From Polytrichum commune (taxonomy: Eukaryota > Streptophyta > Polytrichopsida > Polytrichales > Polytrichaceae): a stretch of 64,000 bases of DNA. The translations under genes were made by a program, and so were the position numbers. The notes beneath the pieces are model-generated. The model did no database searches and was not told the origin of the DNA. It saw only the letters and a program-made list of their open reading frames with translations. Below, piece after piece: positions 51,659 to 63,100 of this stretch; positions within the stretch are counted from its first letter, which is position 1; each line of letters starts with the position of its first letter. Location of the stretch: positions 21,237,666-21,301,665 of the forward strand of contig OX485807.1 of the NCBI GenBank assembly GCA_950295325.1, in the 5' to 3' direction.

Positions 51659-54600
51659 ATGTCGCTGCGAATGAATCCCACCCCATTGGGGGCAATCGAT
51701 TACGATAGCCACTCCGGCTCTTCAAGTTCGTCGATCACGACGAGCGACGACGTCGATGCAGGTCTCGCGCACGACGAGGCAACTCTGTCTGATCCGCAGC
51801 CAGCGGTAAATTCTGCACGAGAAGATGATGTTGTTATTGTTTCTGAAGTCCGCGAAGAACCGCAGTGCGAGATAACTGTGGTTGAACCTGATCGACCACA
51901 TAACGCAGCTCATGGGGTGCAGCAGCAACAATCTGCTGATCTTCAGGTACAGCCAGTTATCCTCGAGTACTTGTACGTAGAATTCCTTTTTTCATTGCTG
52001 CTTCTGTTTTTTCAGATAGTTGTTTTACTTCACTCGAATCTTCACGTGTACAACTCCTAATTGCTATAATGCCAAAGGCATCAGAGCAGCCTTGAAGTTG
52101 TTTGCGTTCAGAAGCGGAGCGGGAGGCAGATGATATATCATTGACATTCCTCTGAGTCTTCACGCGGGTTGAATTTCTTATCTTTTTGGTTGGTCTTATC
52201 ACTTATCCCAGGACTTGATTCGGAGTTGGTGGTCTCTGGACATGCCTGCTTGATTCTTTTTTTCGTATCTCCAGGATCGGTAATGGGCCTGATTCGGTGC
52301 GTCGAAGTGGTCGGTGTGTTAGGAGGCCCGGAAGTCTTGTTCATCGCTTCTTTTTGTTTTGCAGACCTTAGGAAATGAGAGGAGGATTCATCTTCTGGCA
52401 CGACGACCTCTTTTTTTTGTTAGCCCGAATCTTCACGTGCACAACTTCTTGCCATGCATGATGCCAAAGGCATCAGAGCAGCTTCGAGGTTGTTTATGCT
52501 TAAAAGCGGAACGGGAGGCGGATGATATGTCATTGACATTCTTCTGAGTCTCTCATTGTCATGTTGAATTACTAGTCTTTTAGGTTGGTTTTTCACTAAC
52601 CCAGTAGCTCATTCGGAGTTGGTGGTTTCTGTCAATGTCTGCTTGTTTCTTTATTTTTTGTATTTCCAGCATCGGTGAATAATAGGCCTGAGCCGGTGCG
52701 TCTAAGGGAAGGGCGTATTAGGAGGCCCAAAGTTAATACTCGATTAATTGCTAAGGTCCGGCCTGCTTTTGTTTCGCAGACTATAGGAAATTCAAGGAGG
52801 GTTCATCTTCTGACACAACCCTCTTCTTTCTCCGGATCTTCACGTGTACAACCCAATTCTGCCATATTGCCAAAGGCATCAGAGCAGCGTCGAGGTTGTC
52901 CACGTTTGGTAGCGGATCAGGAAGCAGGCAGATGATCGGTGACATTAATCTCCTCTTACAGGATGAATCAGTAATATTTTAGGTTTGGTTACATCACTTT
53001 ATCCTGCAGTATCCGAGTCGGTGATTTCTGTGAATGCCTGCTTGTTTCTATTTTGTGGATCGGCGTGTAAGGCAGCCCAGAGTACTTGAACTGCTTTCTT
53101 ATGTCCCTGCTTATGGTTCTGCAGTTCATAGGAAGTTAGAGGAGGATTCATCTTCTGCATGTCACCTCGCTTTCTTCTTTTTCCGAATCTTCACGTGCAC
53201 AAATCTATCCTGCCATGCCAAAGGCATCAGAGCAACTTCGAGCTATTCACGTTTAAAAGCGGATCATGAGGCAGGCAGATGATCATTGACATTAATCTTC
53301 TCTTGCAGGATGGATTACTAGTCTTTTAAATTTGGTTTCATCACTTAACCCAGTAGTTACGGAATCGGTGGTTTCCATCAATGCCTGGTTGTGTCTGTAT
53401 TGTACCTCCAGGATCGGTTCATTCGAACTAATAGGCAATTGGTGATGGGCCTGATCTGGTGCGCCGAAGCGGTCGGCGAGTTAGGAGGCCGAGAACGTAG
53501 TACTTGAATTGCTCGGTTTCATCACTTAACCTAGTAGTCAAGGACTCGGCGGTTTCCGTCAATGCCTGCTTGTTTCTGTTTAGTATCTCCAGAATGGTTC
53601 ATTGGATATAGGGCCTGATATTCCGGTGCGTCGAAGTGGTCGGCGAGTAAGGAGCCCCAGAACTAAGTACTGGAATTTCTTTGTTCCACCCTACTCTTGG
53701 TTCCGGATATCATAGAATTCATCTTATGTAACGACAAGCACCCCCTCCCCCCAAATCCCATATTTCCAATTCTTCACGTCATGGACAGCTTCGAGCTTGT
53801 TCACGTTTGGAAGCGGATCATGAGGCAGGCAGATGAACATTAACATTAATCTTCTCTTGCAGGACGAATTGATAACCTTTTAGACTTGGTTTCATCACTG
53901 AACTCCGTAGTTTACGAGTCGGCCGATGGTTGCTGTCGATCCTGCTTGTCTCTTTTTGTATCCCATGGAAAGGGAGGCTCCAGGATCGGGTACACAGACG
54001 AATGGGCACTCGGTAATAGGCATGATCCGGTGCGTCGGAGTGGTCGGCGAGTCGGGAGCCCAGTTAGAGGATAATCTTTAGTTGCTTATTTAATCCGACT
54101 TTCGGTTCTTCGGCCATTGGAAGAAGAGGAATCATCTCATGTCACGATCTTCTTTTCTTCTCCAATCTTCACGTGCACAGCTTATTCCTGCCATGCCAAA
54201 GGCATCAGATCAGCTTCGAAGTTGTTCATGTTTGGAAGCGGGTCAGGATCAAGGCAGATGCATTGAAATTCTTCTAGTCATGCAGGATAAAGAATTATTA
54301 TTATTTTATGTTAAATCGCTTAACCCAGTACGTAGCTTCGGAGTCGGTGGAATATTCTGTCTTGAATGCCTGCCCTGCTTCGACTTTTTTTGTTACCTAG
54401 AGCATCCATGTCGATTGTAGCGAGTTGTCTAAAACCGTCTGGATTCCTATCATCCTCGGATGGTCAGCAACTAGTGAGGGGGCCCAGAAAAAACTGCTTT
54501 GTTTCCTACTTTTGATTCCGCAGAGCATAGACGAAGAAGACGATCATCTTCTTCTTATTTAGTTTTCCCGAATCTTCAAGATCACAGCTAATTATCCTCC

Positions 54601-55048
54601 CATGCCATAGATAGGCACATCACAGCTTCCAGGTTGTTTACGTTTGGAAGCGGATCAGGAGCTAGGTAGGCAGATCATTGCCATGCATTCTTCTACTCAT
54701 GCAGGAATTACCAATCTTTTGAGTTTGGTTTCACTTAATCCTGTGCAGCTGCAGCAAAACCAAGCTCCTCCTCCTCAGGATCGGCTAGCAGCTCCAATTA
54801 CACCGCAGCCTGCTGCAGCCGCAACAGATGTGCACTTTGTTGCAGGAGCCGGTATCCAAGTTGCAGCTGGCGCGGGTCATGTCCCGTGGCAGAGAAGGAT
54901 CCAGAATCAGGTGCGTAGGCTGGGCGCAAGCGGCAACGAGCCCGCCGATCAGGATTCGGTGCGTCGAAGCGGTACTCGCCAAATTCGAAGACCACGAAAG
55001 TTTCTGGATTGTGTAGTACCCTACTTCTGCTCCCGCAAATCACATTAG
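51659..55048 (+). CDS. Unrecognised gene interrupted by a ~400-bp tandem array
   Basis: Exon 1 (51659-51946) gives 96 residues from MSLRMNPTPLGAIDY, with a Ser-rich stretch and an acidic middle (REDDVVIVSEVREE), then ends HGVQQQQSADLQ at a GT donor. The last exon (54749-55048) opens in phase with LQQNQAPPPQ, continues Ala/Pro-rich, and ends with a strongly basic segment (VRRSGTRQIRRPRK) before TAG. The two-exon model is 195 residues. The 2.8 kb between them is a tandem array that repeats the intron end plus a copy of the basic-motif coding region, so extra exons may exist. The protein looks disordered and possibly nucleic-acid binding. No family is recognised, and the exact splicing is uncertain. 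Confidence 0.45.
51990..55020 (+). repeat. ~400-bp tandem array, about seven units, including exon-like sequence
   Basis: The landmark TGCCAAAGGCATCAGAGCAG appears at about 52070, 52462, 52868, 53216 and 54194, a degenerate version at 54603, and a unit near 53786 lacks it. Each unit runs GAATCTTCACGTG(C/T)ACAA, the landmark, CTTCGAGGTTGTT..GAAGCGGA, GATCATTGACATT, a TTTAGGTTTGGTTTCATCACTTAACCC-like stretch, GTCGGTGGTTTCTGTCAATG, CTTGTTTCTG, TATCTCCAGGATCGG and GG(T/C)GCGTCGAAGTGGTCGG. Spacing is 348-409 bp where units are complete. Confidence 0.85.
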
Positions 55049-56374
55049 TGAAGAAGAGGACCGGAGATCACAAATTCGCGACAAGTTCCTGATCTGAAGT
55101 TTGCCGAATCCTCACAAGTAGGAGCCTGATTGACATTCTTCCAAGTACTGTAGGAAGCTGATTGACATTCCCCTCCATAGATTTTGGGTAAATTCCGCCA
55201 TTCCGCAGTGGATATAAGCGAGAAACTTGGAAATGCTCGGTAATAGGTGCATCTCTTATTTTTGCTATGTATAAGAGACACGGTCACGAGCCCAACATGC
55301 ATGACAGTCTTAACCCCTAAATCCCAGAGAGACCCAAAGTGATCAATTTTTGATGTTTTTTGTCTCGAATGAGAGCTTTGACTCTTTTAGGTGGAGGTGA
55401 AATTTTTGTCAAAATTAGTAAATTTTATTTTGCATCCAACGTCTCAAATTTCATTGGATTTGGTCTAAGTCTCAACCTTGTGGAATTTTTCAAAGTCATC
55501 CAGGGTCCTAAATTTCATTGGATGTGTCAGATAGGAAACAACACTCATCTGTACTTGGAAAGCTTTGAAAAATTACAAGGATTTGGTTCCTTTTATGTTT
55601 CAAATATTTACCTTTCAGATTGGTAATTGAAGTTTTTGAAGTTCCTTCAAAAATATTATGTAAGATTGGATGTAAAACATAGTGCTACACATTGCAAGGC
55701 CTCTCAAAAAATCACATTTGGTGCAAACATAAAACATTTAAGCCTCAAAGGTTCACAATTTAGTTGGAAATTTTATGCAAAAAGTTTCATCCCGATTGGG
55801 TCTCATGTCGTCATCCATTTGGTGATGTTAGTAAGGTTGAAAGTTTATTTTCAATCATCTACCCCGCCCATTATACCTTCACATATGTACTAGGTTCTCA
55901 TTCACATTGTCATGTGGATGGTTGATAGTTTTCTAGATAGCTCATACCAAGGCCGATATCATATCCGTACGGTTGGATGCTCAAAAATACCTATAAATTG
56001 AGTCCTAAATTATCTCTCTTAGAAACAATGATTTGAGATCAATTTTGAGGAGAATGGTGCTTAGGGATTTTGGGGTTAAACATATTGACCATATATGCTC
56101 TAGGGCTTCACTGACCTATGAATAAATCACCTTCCTTTCTTTTTGAGAAATTTCTTGCTACTGAATAAAAATCTATGTAAATATACCAGTTTCTATGCGA
56201 TGTCAAGATTCATTGGATGTAAATAGGTTTGTATGTTATCACACAATTCATAAAATGAGCACTTGCTTACCTCGGACATGGTTTGTTATGGCATTTGCCT
56301 TTCCCAGTGACTTCAAAAATGGTGTCCATTCTAGGTAACTCGATACACCTTAAGTCATTTCTTACATCGTGAAC
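55049..56374. other. AT-rich intergenic DNA
   Basis: Starts with the likely 3' untranslated region of the preceding gene (with a small duplication of GGA(G)GC(C)TGATTGACATTC at about 55125-55170). Two consecutive open frames at 55360-55893 encode nothing recognisable. No other feature was found. Confidence 0.4.
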
Positions 56375-56575
56375 CACGCTAAATATGATATTTAGTTTCA
56401 TATGGTATTTTCTATCACTATGGTAATTGTTTGGATGACGCTTCTTATGAATAAGTGAACAAATAGTGTCATGGATGATGGATGAGTTCATCCATTGGCC
56501 AAAACCCTACCTTCTCTTGTCAGCAACTTGTGATGAAATCTCCTGCTACACTAAATATGATATTTAGTGTAGCAC
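56375..56575. mobile_element. Small palindrome-ended element, copy 3 (about 200 bp)
   Basis: The left end CACGCTAAATATGATATTTA is diverged, while the right end (56545-56575) is a perfect 31-nt palindrome: TGCTACACTAAATAT, a central G, then ATATTTAGTGTAGCA. The interior GATGACGCTTCTTATGAATA matches copy 1 (ATGACACTTCTTGTGAATAA), so these two are the same family. Confidence 0.7.
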
Positions 56576-56643
56576 GATGCTTGTTTAGTATGTAAATTAC
56601 TTCTTCTGGAAATGTAAATTATCTTTGGGTGGCAGGCCGATGA

Positions 56644-57036
56644 ATGTCAATCTTTGTTCTCTTTAAGATTTTGGAAGAGATTGTTGCTCCAGATTACCAT
56701 ATATATTCATGTTTATTACCGTGTGTTGTCTCGGAATTCTGTCAAATGGAAACATTTTCTATGAGCCCTTATGTAACGTGGGCACTTCCAACTCCACAAA
56801 CAACAAATGACCAGGGCGTTAAATTGGCTCATCCAGTTAGCGATTGCGATTCATGCAGAGTGTCATTTCAAGTTTCAGAATTGAAGTTGAGATGCAAAAG
56901 ATGTAGGAGGTCAAGGTGGAGATTTTATGATCCATTTCTCAAAAGAGGTCACATAGATCCTCCCAATTGTTGTGTGCTGAGATTTTATTTGTTGCTTTGT
57001 TGCATGCGCATCTACCATCTCATGCAAGAGCGCTAA
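56644..57036 (+). other. Open frame with a CxxC–CxxC pair, not recognised
   Basis: A 130-codon open frame contains CDSC, then eleven residues, then CKRCRRSRWRF, which is the spacing of a zinc ribbon followed by a basic patch. It begins about 70 bases after the palindrome-ended element. No family is recognised and the remainder is low-complexity, so it may be a fragment of a transposon protein or chance. Confidence 0.25.
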
Positions 57037-60000
57037 TTGCTTAGGCTTGTAAACATGTTGACTATTGACCTAGTATGGTTGATAAATTTTTAGCACGACT
57101 AACACATCATTGAAGCTAAGGCAATAATAGCATCTAAATGTCAACTTTGTCTTTAAACTTTAAGGACCCCTTTTCTACATCTACCTTTACTTCATAATTC
57201 TTGTCAGTCTTTTTACATGTACACACCAGAGAAAAGCAATACCTCTCCCTTATGTATACTATGTACACTAATGCCTCAAACAATACCCCTTTCTACACTC
57301 ACATTACTTTGGACTCATATTCAAAGAGTCCACCCCTTGGGTACTCATCGTTACTAACACGTGTCATTTTGGTGTTCATTCTTAATACAACAAATTAAAT
57401 TACCAAAAAAAAGTATGTGGACTTATAACACAAGCTTTTAGCTCACAACCCAGGATATGCAATATGCAATGCGTGTGAGATGTTTAGCAAATTCAAAATG
57501 AGGCCACAACCACTATCTGCATAATTTTCAAAGCTCATATGAATGTCTTATTTCATTTTGAAGAATATCACTTTATTTATAGGTAACCGTATTCCTCCGC
57601 CCAAATTTGATTGATTATTGAACCTATAGTGGCTAACGAATTTTGAGCATGGAGGCCAATCTCTTTGTAAGTTTGCAAAATTAATGTCCCATGAAGACAC
57701 TTTAGTTCAAATAAGACATTTATGGGTGGTGGAATCTGCAAATAGAATGATTTTTCCCTCATATGCTTTTGTGGCAATAGATAGCATATGTATCTACTCA
57801 TGGAAAAAACAAAATGTATCAGTTTTAATAAGAATTCATCCTTTTGCCTCACAAATGTGTTGAAAAACTACATGCAACCGTGAACATTTTTGCCAATTTA
57901 ATGCAATTGACTCATAAAATCCATTATAGAAAATTGTTTGCATGTTCAAATTTTATAATTATCAAAAACTATTCGAAAGAAGTCGATAGTGCAAGCTATA
58001 CATGTATGGATTTGAAACCTATAATGTCCTAGAGTTAAGCTAAACATATACAAACCTTTATCATTCATAAGCTATTCATTCAAATCACAATTGAATGAAA
58101 CATGACACAAAGGATCCTTTGGTTATTACGTATAACATACAAAATTTTCACACATACATGCAATTTAAAATACGATCATTCTTCATTCAAGTTGTATGAT
58201 TATATGTACTCTATAAATATCCAAAAATAACAATGTGTTGATACATCACAAACCTATATTTGCTTCATTGGAGCACCTATAAAAAGTTTCTATCTCAAGG
58301 TATGTAATTTTGATTTATGAGGAAAATATTTAATATTTAAAATTAAAATTAAATTGCATGCGGTTCACCAAATTATTTGAGAACACCAACTATACAAATT
58401 TAGATCAATCTCAGCAACTTTCCTTCACATTTTATTTTCTTTCTAGCCTTGTGGCCTTCATTCTATAGCACATGAACAATGTGTGTTACAATGTGCAAAA
58501 CACTTGCCATACCATTACTAGGGAGTTAAACACGTGTTCTTTTGATGTCCGTTCCCAAATCCACACGTAACCACACACCAATGCACCACTCAACTATAGG
58601 TGTATAATTAAGATAAATAGCCAAATTAGACTCACTTACCTTATACTCTTCGGATTTACATAGATATGACATGATATTGTATGTCACATGTATAATGCAT
58701 CAATATGGGTACATAATTGCACAATGTAATATGTTCGTCCCAATGCATTCCACATGTAAGAAAACCAAATATATGGTTGCATCATAATGTTGCCCATGAT
58801 GTTTGCATAGTGTAAGGCCCTAAGGGGAGGCCATCCAAAATTGAAAGGCCATGCCACAAGGGTAAGTAACTAAGTGATTAGGCCCTTCATTTTTAGAAGG
58901 CCCCAACCTTTCCCTCCTTCAAATCCAACGCTGGAGTGTGAAACAAGTGCATCTTATGCCTACATAATGCAATCCATCTCAAATGGCAGGTTTCCAAGAA
59001 TAAAAGCTTCTATTGAATGTGTGCATTCCACACCCATGTAATGCATTGGTCCCCCATCAAACCTTGCCCCTCAAATGGTGGGAATCTCAAGAAAAAAAAT
59101 GCGCTCTCTCTAACACACGACAATCTAGCAAAGGGGTTAGTAATTTTCCACTATAGAGGCCCATGGCACTGCTTTCTTGAAAAGTATACTTCTCTTAAAC
59201 TTCATCAACATATTCATGTCATTTTGGCTTTAAGAAATAGAGAATGATGTGTGGTTGATGCCCATTAAAGGTCACCGAGGCTTGAGGGTGGAGGCAAGCT
59301 TTGCATGGCTTGTCTTGAGCATTTTGGGCAATACCAAAAACTCAAACATGGTTTTGTACTCTTGAGCCTGATATGAGAGACACCCACCACCCAAAACAAT
59401 GAGCTTTGACCTCCTTTAGAATAGGTAGAAAGTCAAATTCTGACATCCATGCATTTCAATTTGAAACAAGTTTATCTCCTTTGCACAAGAGCATATTCGA
59501 TCACACCATCCAATTTAGCACAAACTTTATTTTCAACAAATACCCTTACAGAAAAACTTCTATGTCGGTGACCATTGCATCTTCTCAAATTTGTATTTTA
59601 AATTTATGTACAATGTGAATGGTCTAAAAAACCATTTGTAGCAAGTGGCATGAAAGAGCCTCAATGTCGATGATGGTTTAAGGTTGACTATACATTAGGA
59701 TCTAGATGCAAGAAACTTGGAGTCCAAAACACGAGTCTTTAATGGACCTTACTTTTAGACTCAAGATTGGACCCAAGCTTGAACTTTGTTTTCTCAAATT
59801 GGGTGGAGTATTATCTTCAACTAGGACCAACAAGATTTGACAAGAAAGTGATGCCACATTAGCGCCACTTCATTAGGCCCAACCCTTACACATATAGCCA
59901 GTCTAGTACACTTATGTCAAATAATGAATTAATTTCTTGATAATATATAATATTCCAACGTTTGTTTTTGAACTACCAACATACATATAAATAATCATGT

Positions 60001-60554
60001 GTAGAGAGGGATTTTACTACATTTGGCAATTGTGCAAGGTAAATAAAAGTGATTCAACACAACATATGTAAATTTTCCAAAATAATCATGCATCTATTTT
60101 TACAACTATTTTGTGTTGGGCCAACTATCTACCTACATAGTTTTAATCTCCTTGTATTGTCATCCAATATGATTGCTCAATTTTGGAGTCCCTTTGGTCT
60201 TGGACCTTGGTGTAAATTCATCCTAAGCTCAACAAAATTAAATCCTAGGAGAAGAAGATAAGTTTTAAAGGTTTGAGAGGCTCATTTTTGGCCTGAAGAT
60301 ATCATACAAAGAGCTTTAAAGTTGCTTCTTGATATTTAAGCTAAAAGAGTTAAAAGTAAACCTATCTAAATTCAATCCATTTACCATATGCATTTTTTCT
60401 AATTGGAGCACACATACATGTAATATGAACTAGTTTGAACCCGTGCCATTCTAGACCATTGCATATGAATTAATGTGCCAAGTTATTCATGCACCAACTG
60501 CTCAACATGCCAACATCGATGGTTGATCGTTTTAAAACTTTGGAATGGTGACTA
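57037..60554. other. AT-rich intergenic DNA, nothing recognised
   Basis: Open frames are all short and without recognisable similarity. A ~95-bp tandem duplication is visible at about 58935-59100 (blocks ..TGCAT..ATAATGCA.. and CTCAAATGG(C/T)(A/G)GG). No RNA gene or inverted-end element was found. Confidence 0.45.
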
Positions 60555-61877
60555 CAGTCTAACCTTGATAATGTCACCCTTGTTAATAGAACACCTTGAT
60601 ATTGTCACCTAAAAGTTTGAAACCGATTTTCATAGTGTAAAACTCCTTCGTTATTATTCCTATCACCCTTGGTAATGTCACTATTTTTTTCCAAAATCTG
60701 TAGTGTAAATGTGATAATACCAAGTACGGATGGATTGTATGTGATGGTTGGATGGACAGATTGTAGTAGCCGAAAGGGTCATGCGCCGCCCCTGTGATAA
60801 ATGCAATGCTATTCTTGGAACTTGATCATGCACCAACCATGAACGGTGTTGTCTATACACGGCACTCAAAGGTGTTGTCTTTTCACGGCGTTGTCAAGAC
60901 TTCTCGGCCTCTATGCACCCCACCTTCCGTCGCATGTGTTCAAATGTGTGTCTTTTCACGGTGTTCACGCATGTGGGCACAAGAAGAAGAAGAAGAAACC
61001 AAGGAATTTTGCTTCATGGAGCTAGAATTGGGGTTTCTGGAAGGTACTCACATTTGGGAAGTAGAGGGAGATCCCCAATTTTGTTTAGCAGAATCTGTAA
61101 ACTAAGTTAGAGGGTTGTTTATCACTGGTTAATTAGTTTGGGCGCCCACCTGATTCGTTTCCTAGTTTTGGAGATAACCTTCTCGGCTCTGTTTCTGGCT
61201 TTCTCTCATAGATGGGAACACAAAAATTGGGAGTGAGCGGATAGGTCTTGCGTGTGGAAGACGCCAATGCCATCACCTGCATGTTGTGTATTCCATAATT
61301 GATCATGAGGGTTTCGGCTTGTGTGAAGTAATTCAAGAAGTTAAGTTCTACGGTTTAGTTGAGCTAGTCCAGGTACAGAGTAGTGTCGACTTAAGCTGTA
61401 TTAGTTCAATTGGTTTGTAGTGCTAAGCGATGCACAAAAATATGCTAAAGATGTTTTGAAATTTATGGCTAGACAAGGTTCTCAAACTTTCAACACTTTG
61501 GAACGTTAGGAATGGAAAAAATCCATGACAAACTCATTAGATTTGGTGTTGCACATTTAACATCAACAAAACAATGTGACATTAGAAGCTTCTTTGTCTC
61601 CAGTGAGAGGTCTTTACCTGATCTCAATGACACATTATGATGTGCTCTTGTTGTTATTCACAATTTTGAATTAGATATTACATTCAAAAACATTGAAGTC
61701 TCGTATTTGTTATTTTCTTTTTTACATTGTAATTTTATTTTGATTTTCTACCTATTTTTTTGATAATATCACATTATGCACAAATCTTCAAAATGTGACA
61801 TTATCAAATATGTCACACCTTGTTTATATCACTCTTTTAGGTGAAACGGATGGTGTGACATTATCAAGGTTAGACTG
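60555..61877 (+). mobile_element. Pogo/Tigger-like DNA transposon with exact ends (1323 bp)
   Basis: The first 23 bases (CAGTCTAACCTTGATAATGT..) are the exact reverse complement of the last 23. The element is flanked by TA at 60553-60554 and 61878-61879. Subterminal variants of CCTTGATA.TGTCAC repeat inside both ends. The right half keeps a remnant of the transposase C-terminus; the left half (about 60750-61110) has higher GC and no transposase similarity, and may be captured host DNA. It is too short to be autonomous. Confidence 0.85.
61429..61640 (+). pseudogene. Broken C-terminus of a pogo-like transposase
   Basis: Two overlapping frames continue one another after a single-base shift near 61507-61512. 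The first reads AQKYAKDVLKFMARQGSQ.., the second MEKIHDKLIRFGVAH.. and ends KQCDIRSFF, a QxxIxxFF PCNA-interaction type motif at the C-terminal position expected for pogo transposases. The rest of the enzyme is missing, so the element has no active transposase of its own. Confidence 0.65.
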
Positions 61878-62329
61878 TATATCATCACCCATCCACAATC
61901 TATTTTTTAATATATTATAAGATTTAAGCTCATGTATATGAGCTAAACTCAAATACATACTCCATATATCAAATCTACTCACCTTTGACACATGTGACTT
62001 TATTTTCACTTTTTTAGAGATAACATTAAATCTGGGCTGAATGCCATAGACCATATAAGATATTACTTAAATAATTGTTAAAGACCAAACATTGTATATC
62101 CCATACAAACAAACGCCCAGCCCCTTAAGAGTTAAGGACTGTGAAGATGCATGATCTCATTCTCATAGAGGCAGTAGCTTTTTCTATATCACTAGTTTGG
62201 AAATTTCATTCAAACTGAAATATACAAGACAAATATTGCAATTGACACAAGAAAGGGTTGAATGAGTAATGACGTACATTAAGGTAGATGGGTCTTAAGT
62301 GGCTCATTTTCTTAAACAAACCCCTAGAT

Positions 62330-62660
62330 TTGATTGGTATGTGGTTCACTGAGGATCAAAGAGCAAACATCATGCAGACACATGTTTGAAAGAGATTGGA
62401 CTATGTCTTCAAAATATAAATAACTACTCTACACTCAATAGTGAACACATTTGGGAGGACCTATGTATCCAGTTAAGAAATCAACAAACATGCACCTCCG
62501 ATAACCATAGCTAAATCTGGGGAGGCTTGGTTTTCAATCCAATTTTTCCATATGTTTCGTCGTAGATTTGCTAATGCAATACGAGTTTGGAGTGTGTAAA
62601 TCTAATCAGTAGAAGTTGGAGATTATGAGAAGCGAACAAAATAACACCCAAATACCATAG
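62330..62660. repeat. Dispersed repeat, copy 2 of 3
   Basis: Shares GGTATGTGG, AGATTGGACTA, CTACACT(C)AATAGTGAACACA, GACCTATGTA, CCAATTTTTC, AGATTTGCTAA and GT(G)..AAATCTAAT with copy 1 at 12100-12460, in the same order. Confidence 0.65.
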
Positions 62661-62929
62661 TAATAAGAAACATGCATGATGGCATTGTTGGCTGCAGCCA
62701 ATGTAGACCTCAGAAATAGAAAGTATACAAGTAGTGTGATTTTCCTTAATGACTATGAAACAATTTCTGCACAGTTCAAACGTTGATCTGTGGGACAAGG
62801 GCTGCGTAGGAGACCCATCCCTCTCCGCCATCTGTTTCTTTGAAATGCCCACTCCTGCAACTTTTTTAGGTAGACATGCCTAATTCAGTGCCACATTCTA
62901 AACAGACACCTATATTAGTGTGGTGAATG

Positions 62930-63100
62930 GTTGGGTGTGGATCTAAGAACAAACACCAAAAAGACATGGGTTGAAAAGACATTGGACTATGTGCTCAAAC
63001 TTTACTAACCATTTTAGACACAATAGCCAACATAATTGGAGAAACCTATATGATCATAACTCAGATAATCTTCACTTTGAAGATGAACAGGATATTCACA
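62930..63100. repeat. Dispersed repeat, copy 3 of 3
   Basis: Shares GGTGTGGATC, AACAAACACCAAAAA, GACATTGGACTA, TTTACTAAC and ACCTATATGATCATAA with the other two copies; the right side is more diverged. Confidence 0.55.

Noticed and set aside
52290-54985. Copia retrotransposon linker (RRSxRxRRPP-like) as the source of the basic motif
   Set aside because: The VRRSGRRVRRP motif resembles a stretch common in copia polyproteins, but no integrase, reverse transcriptase or LTR is present around it. Short basic motifs are weak evidence.
51990-55020. CRISPR array or satellite DNA
   Set aside because: Units are ~400 bp, diverged and share all of their length, without conserved short repeats and unique spacers. 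They lie between exons of a plant gene, so a gene-internal tandem duplication fits better.
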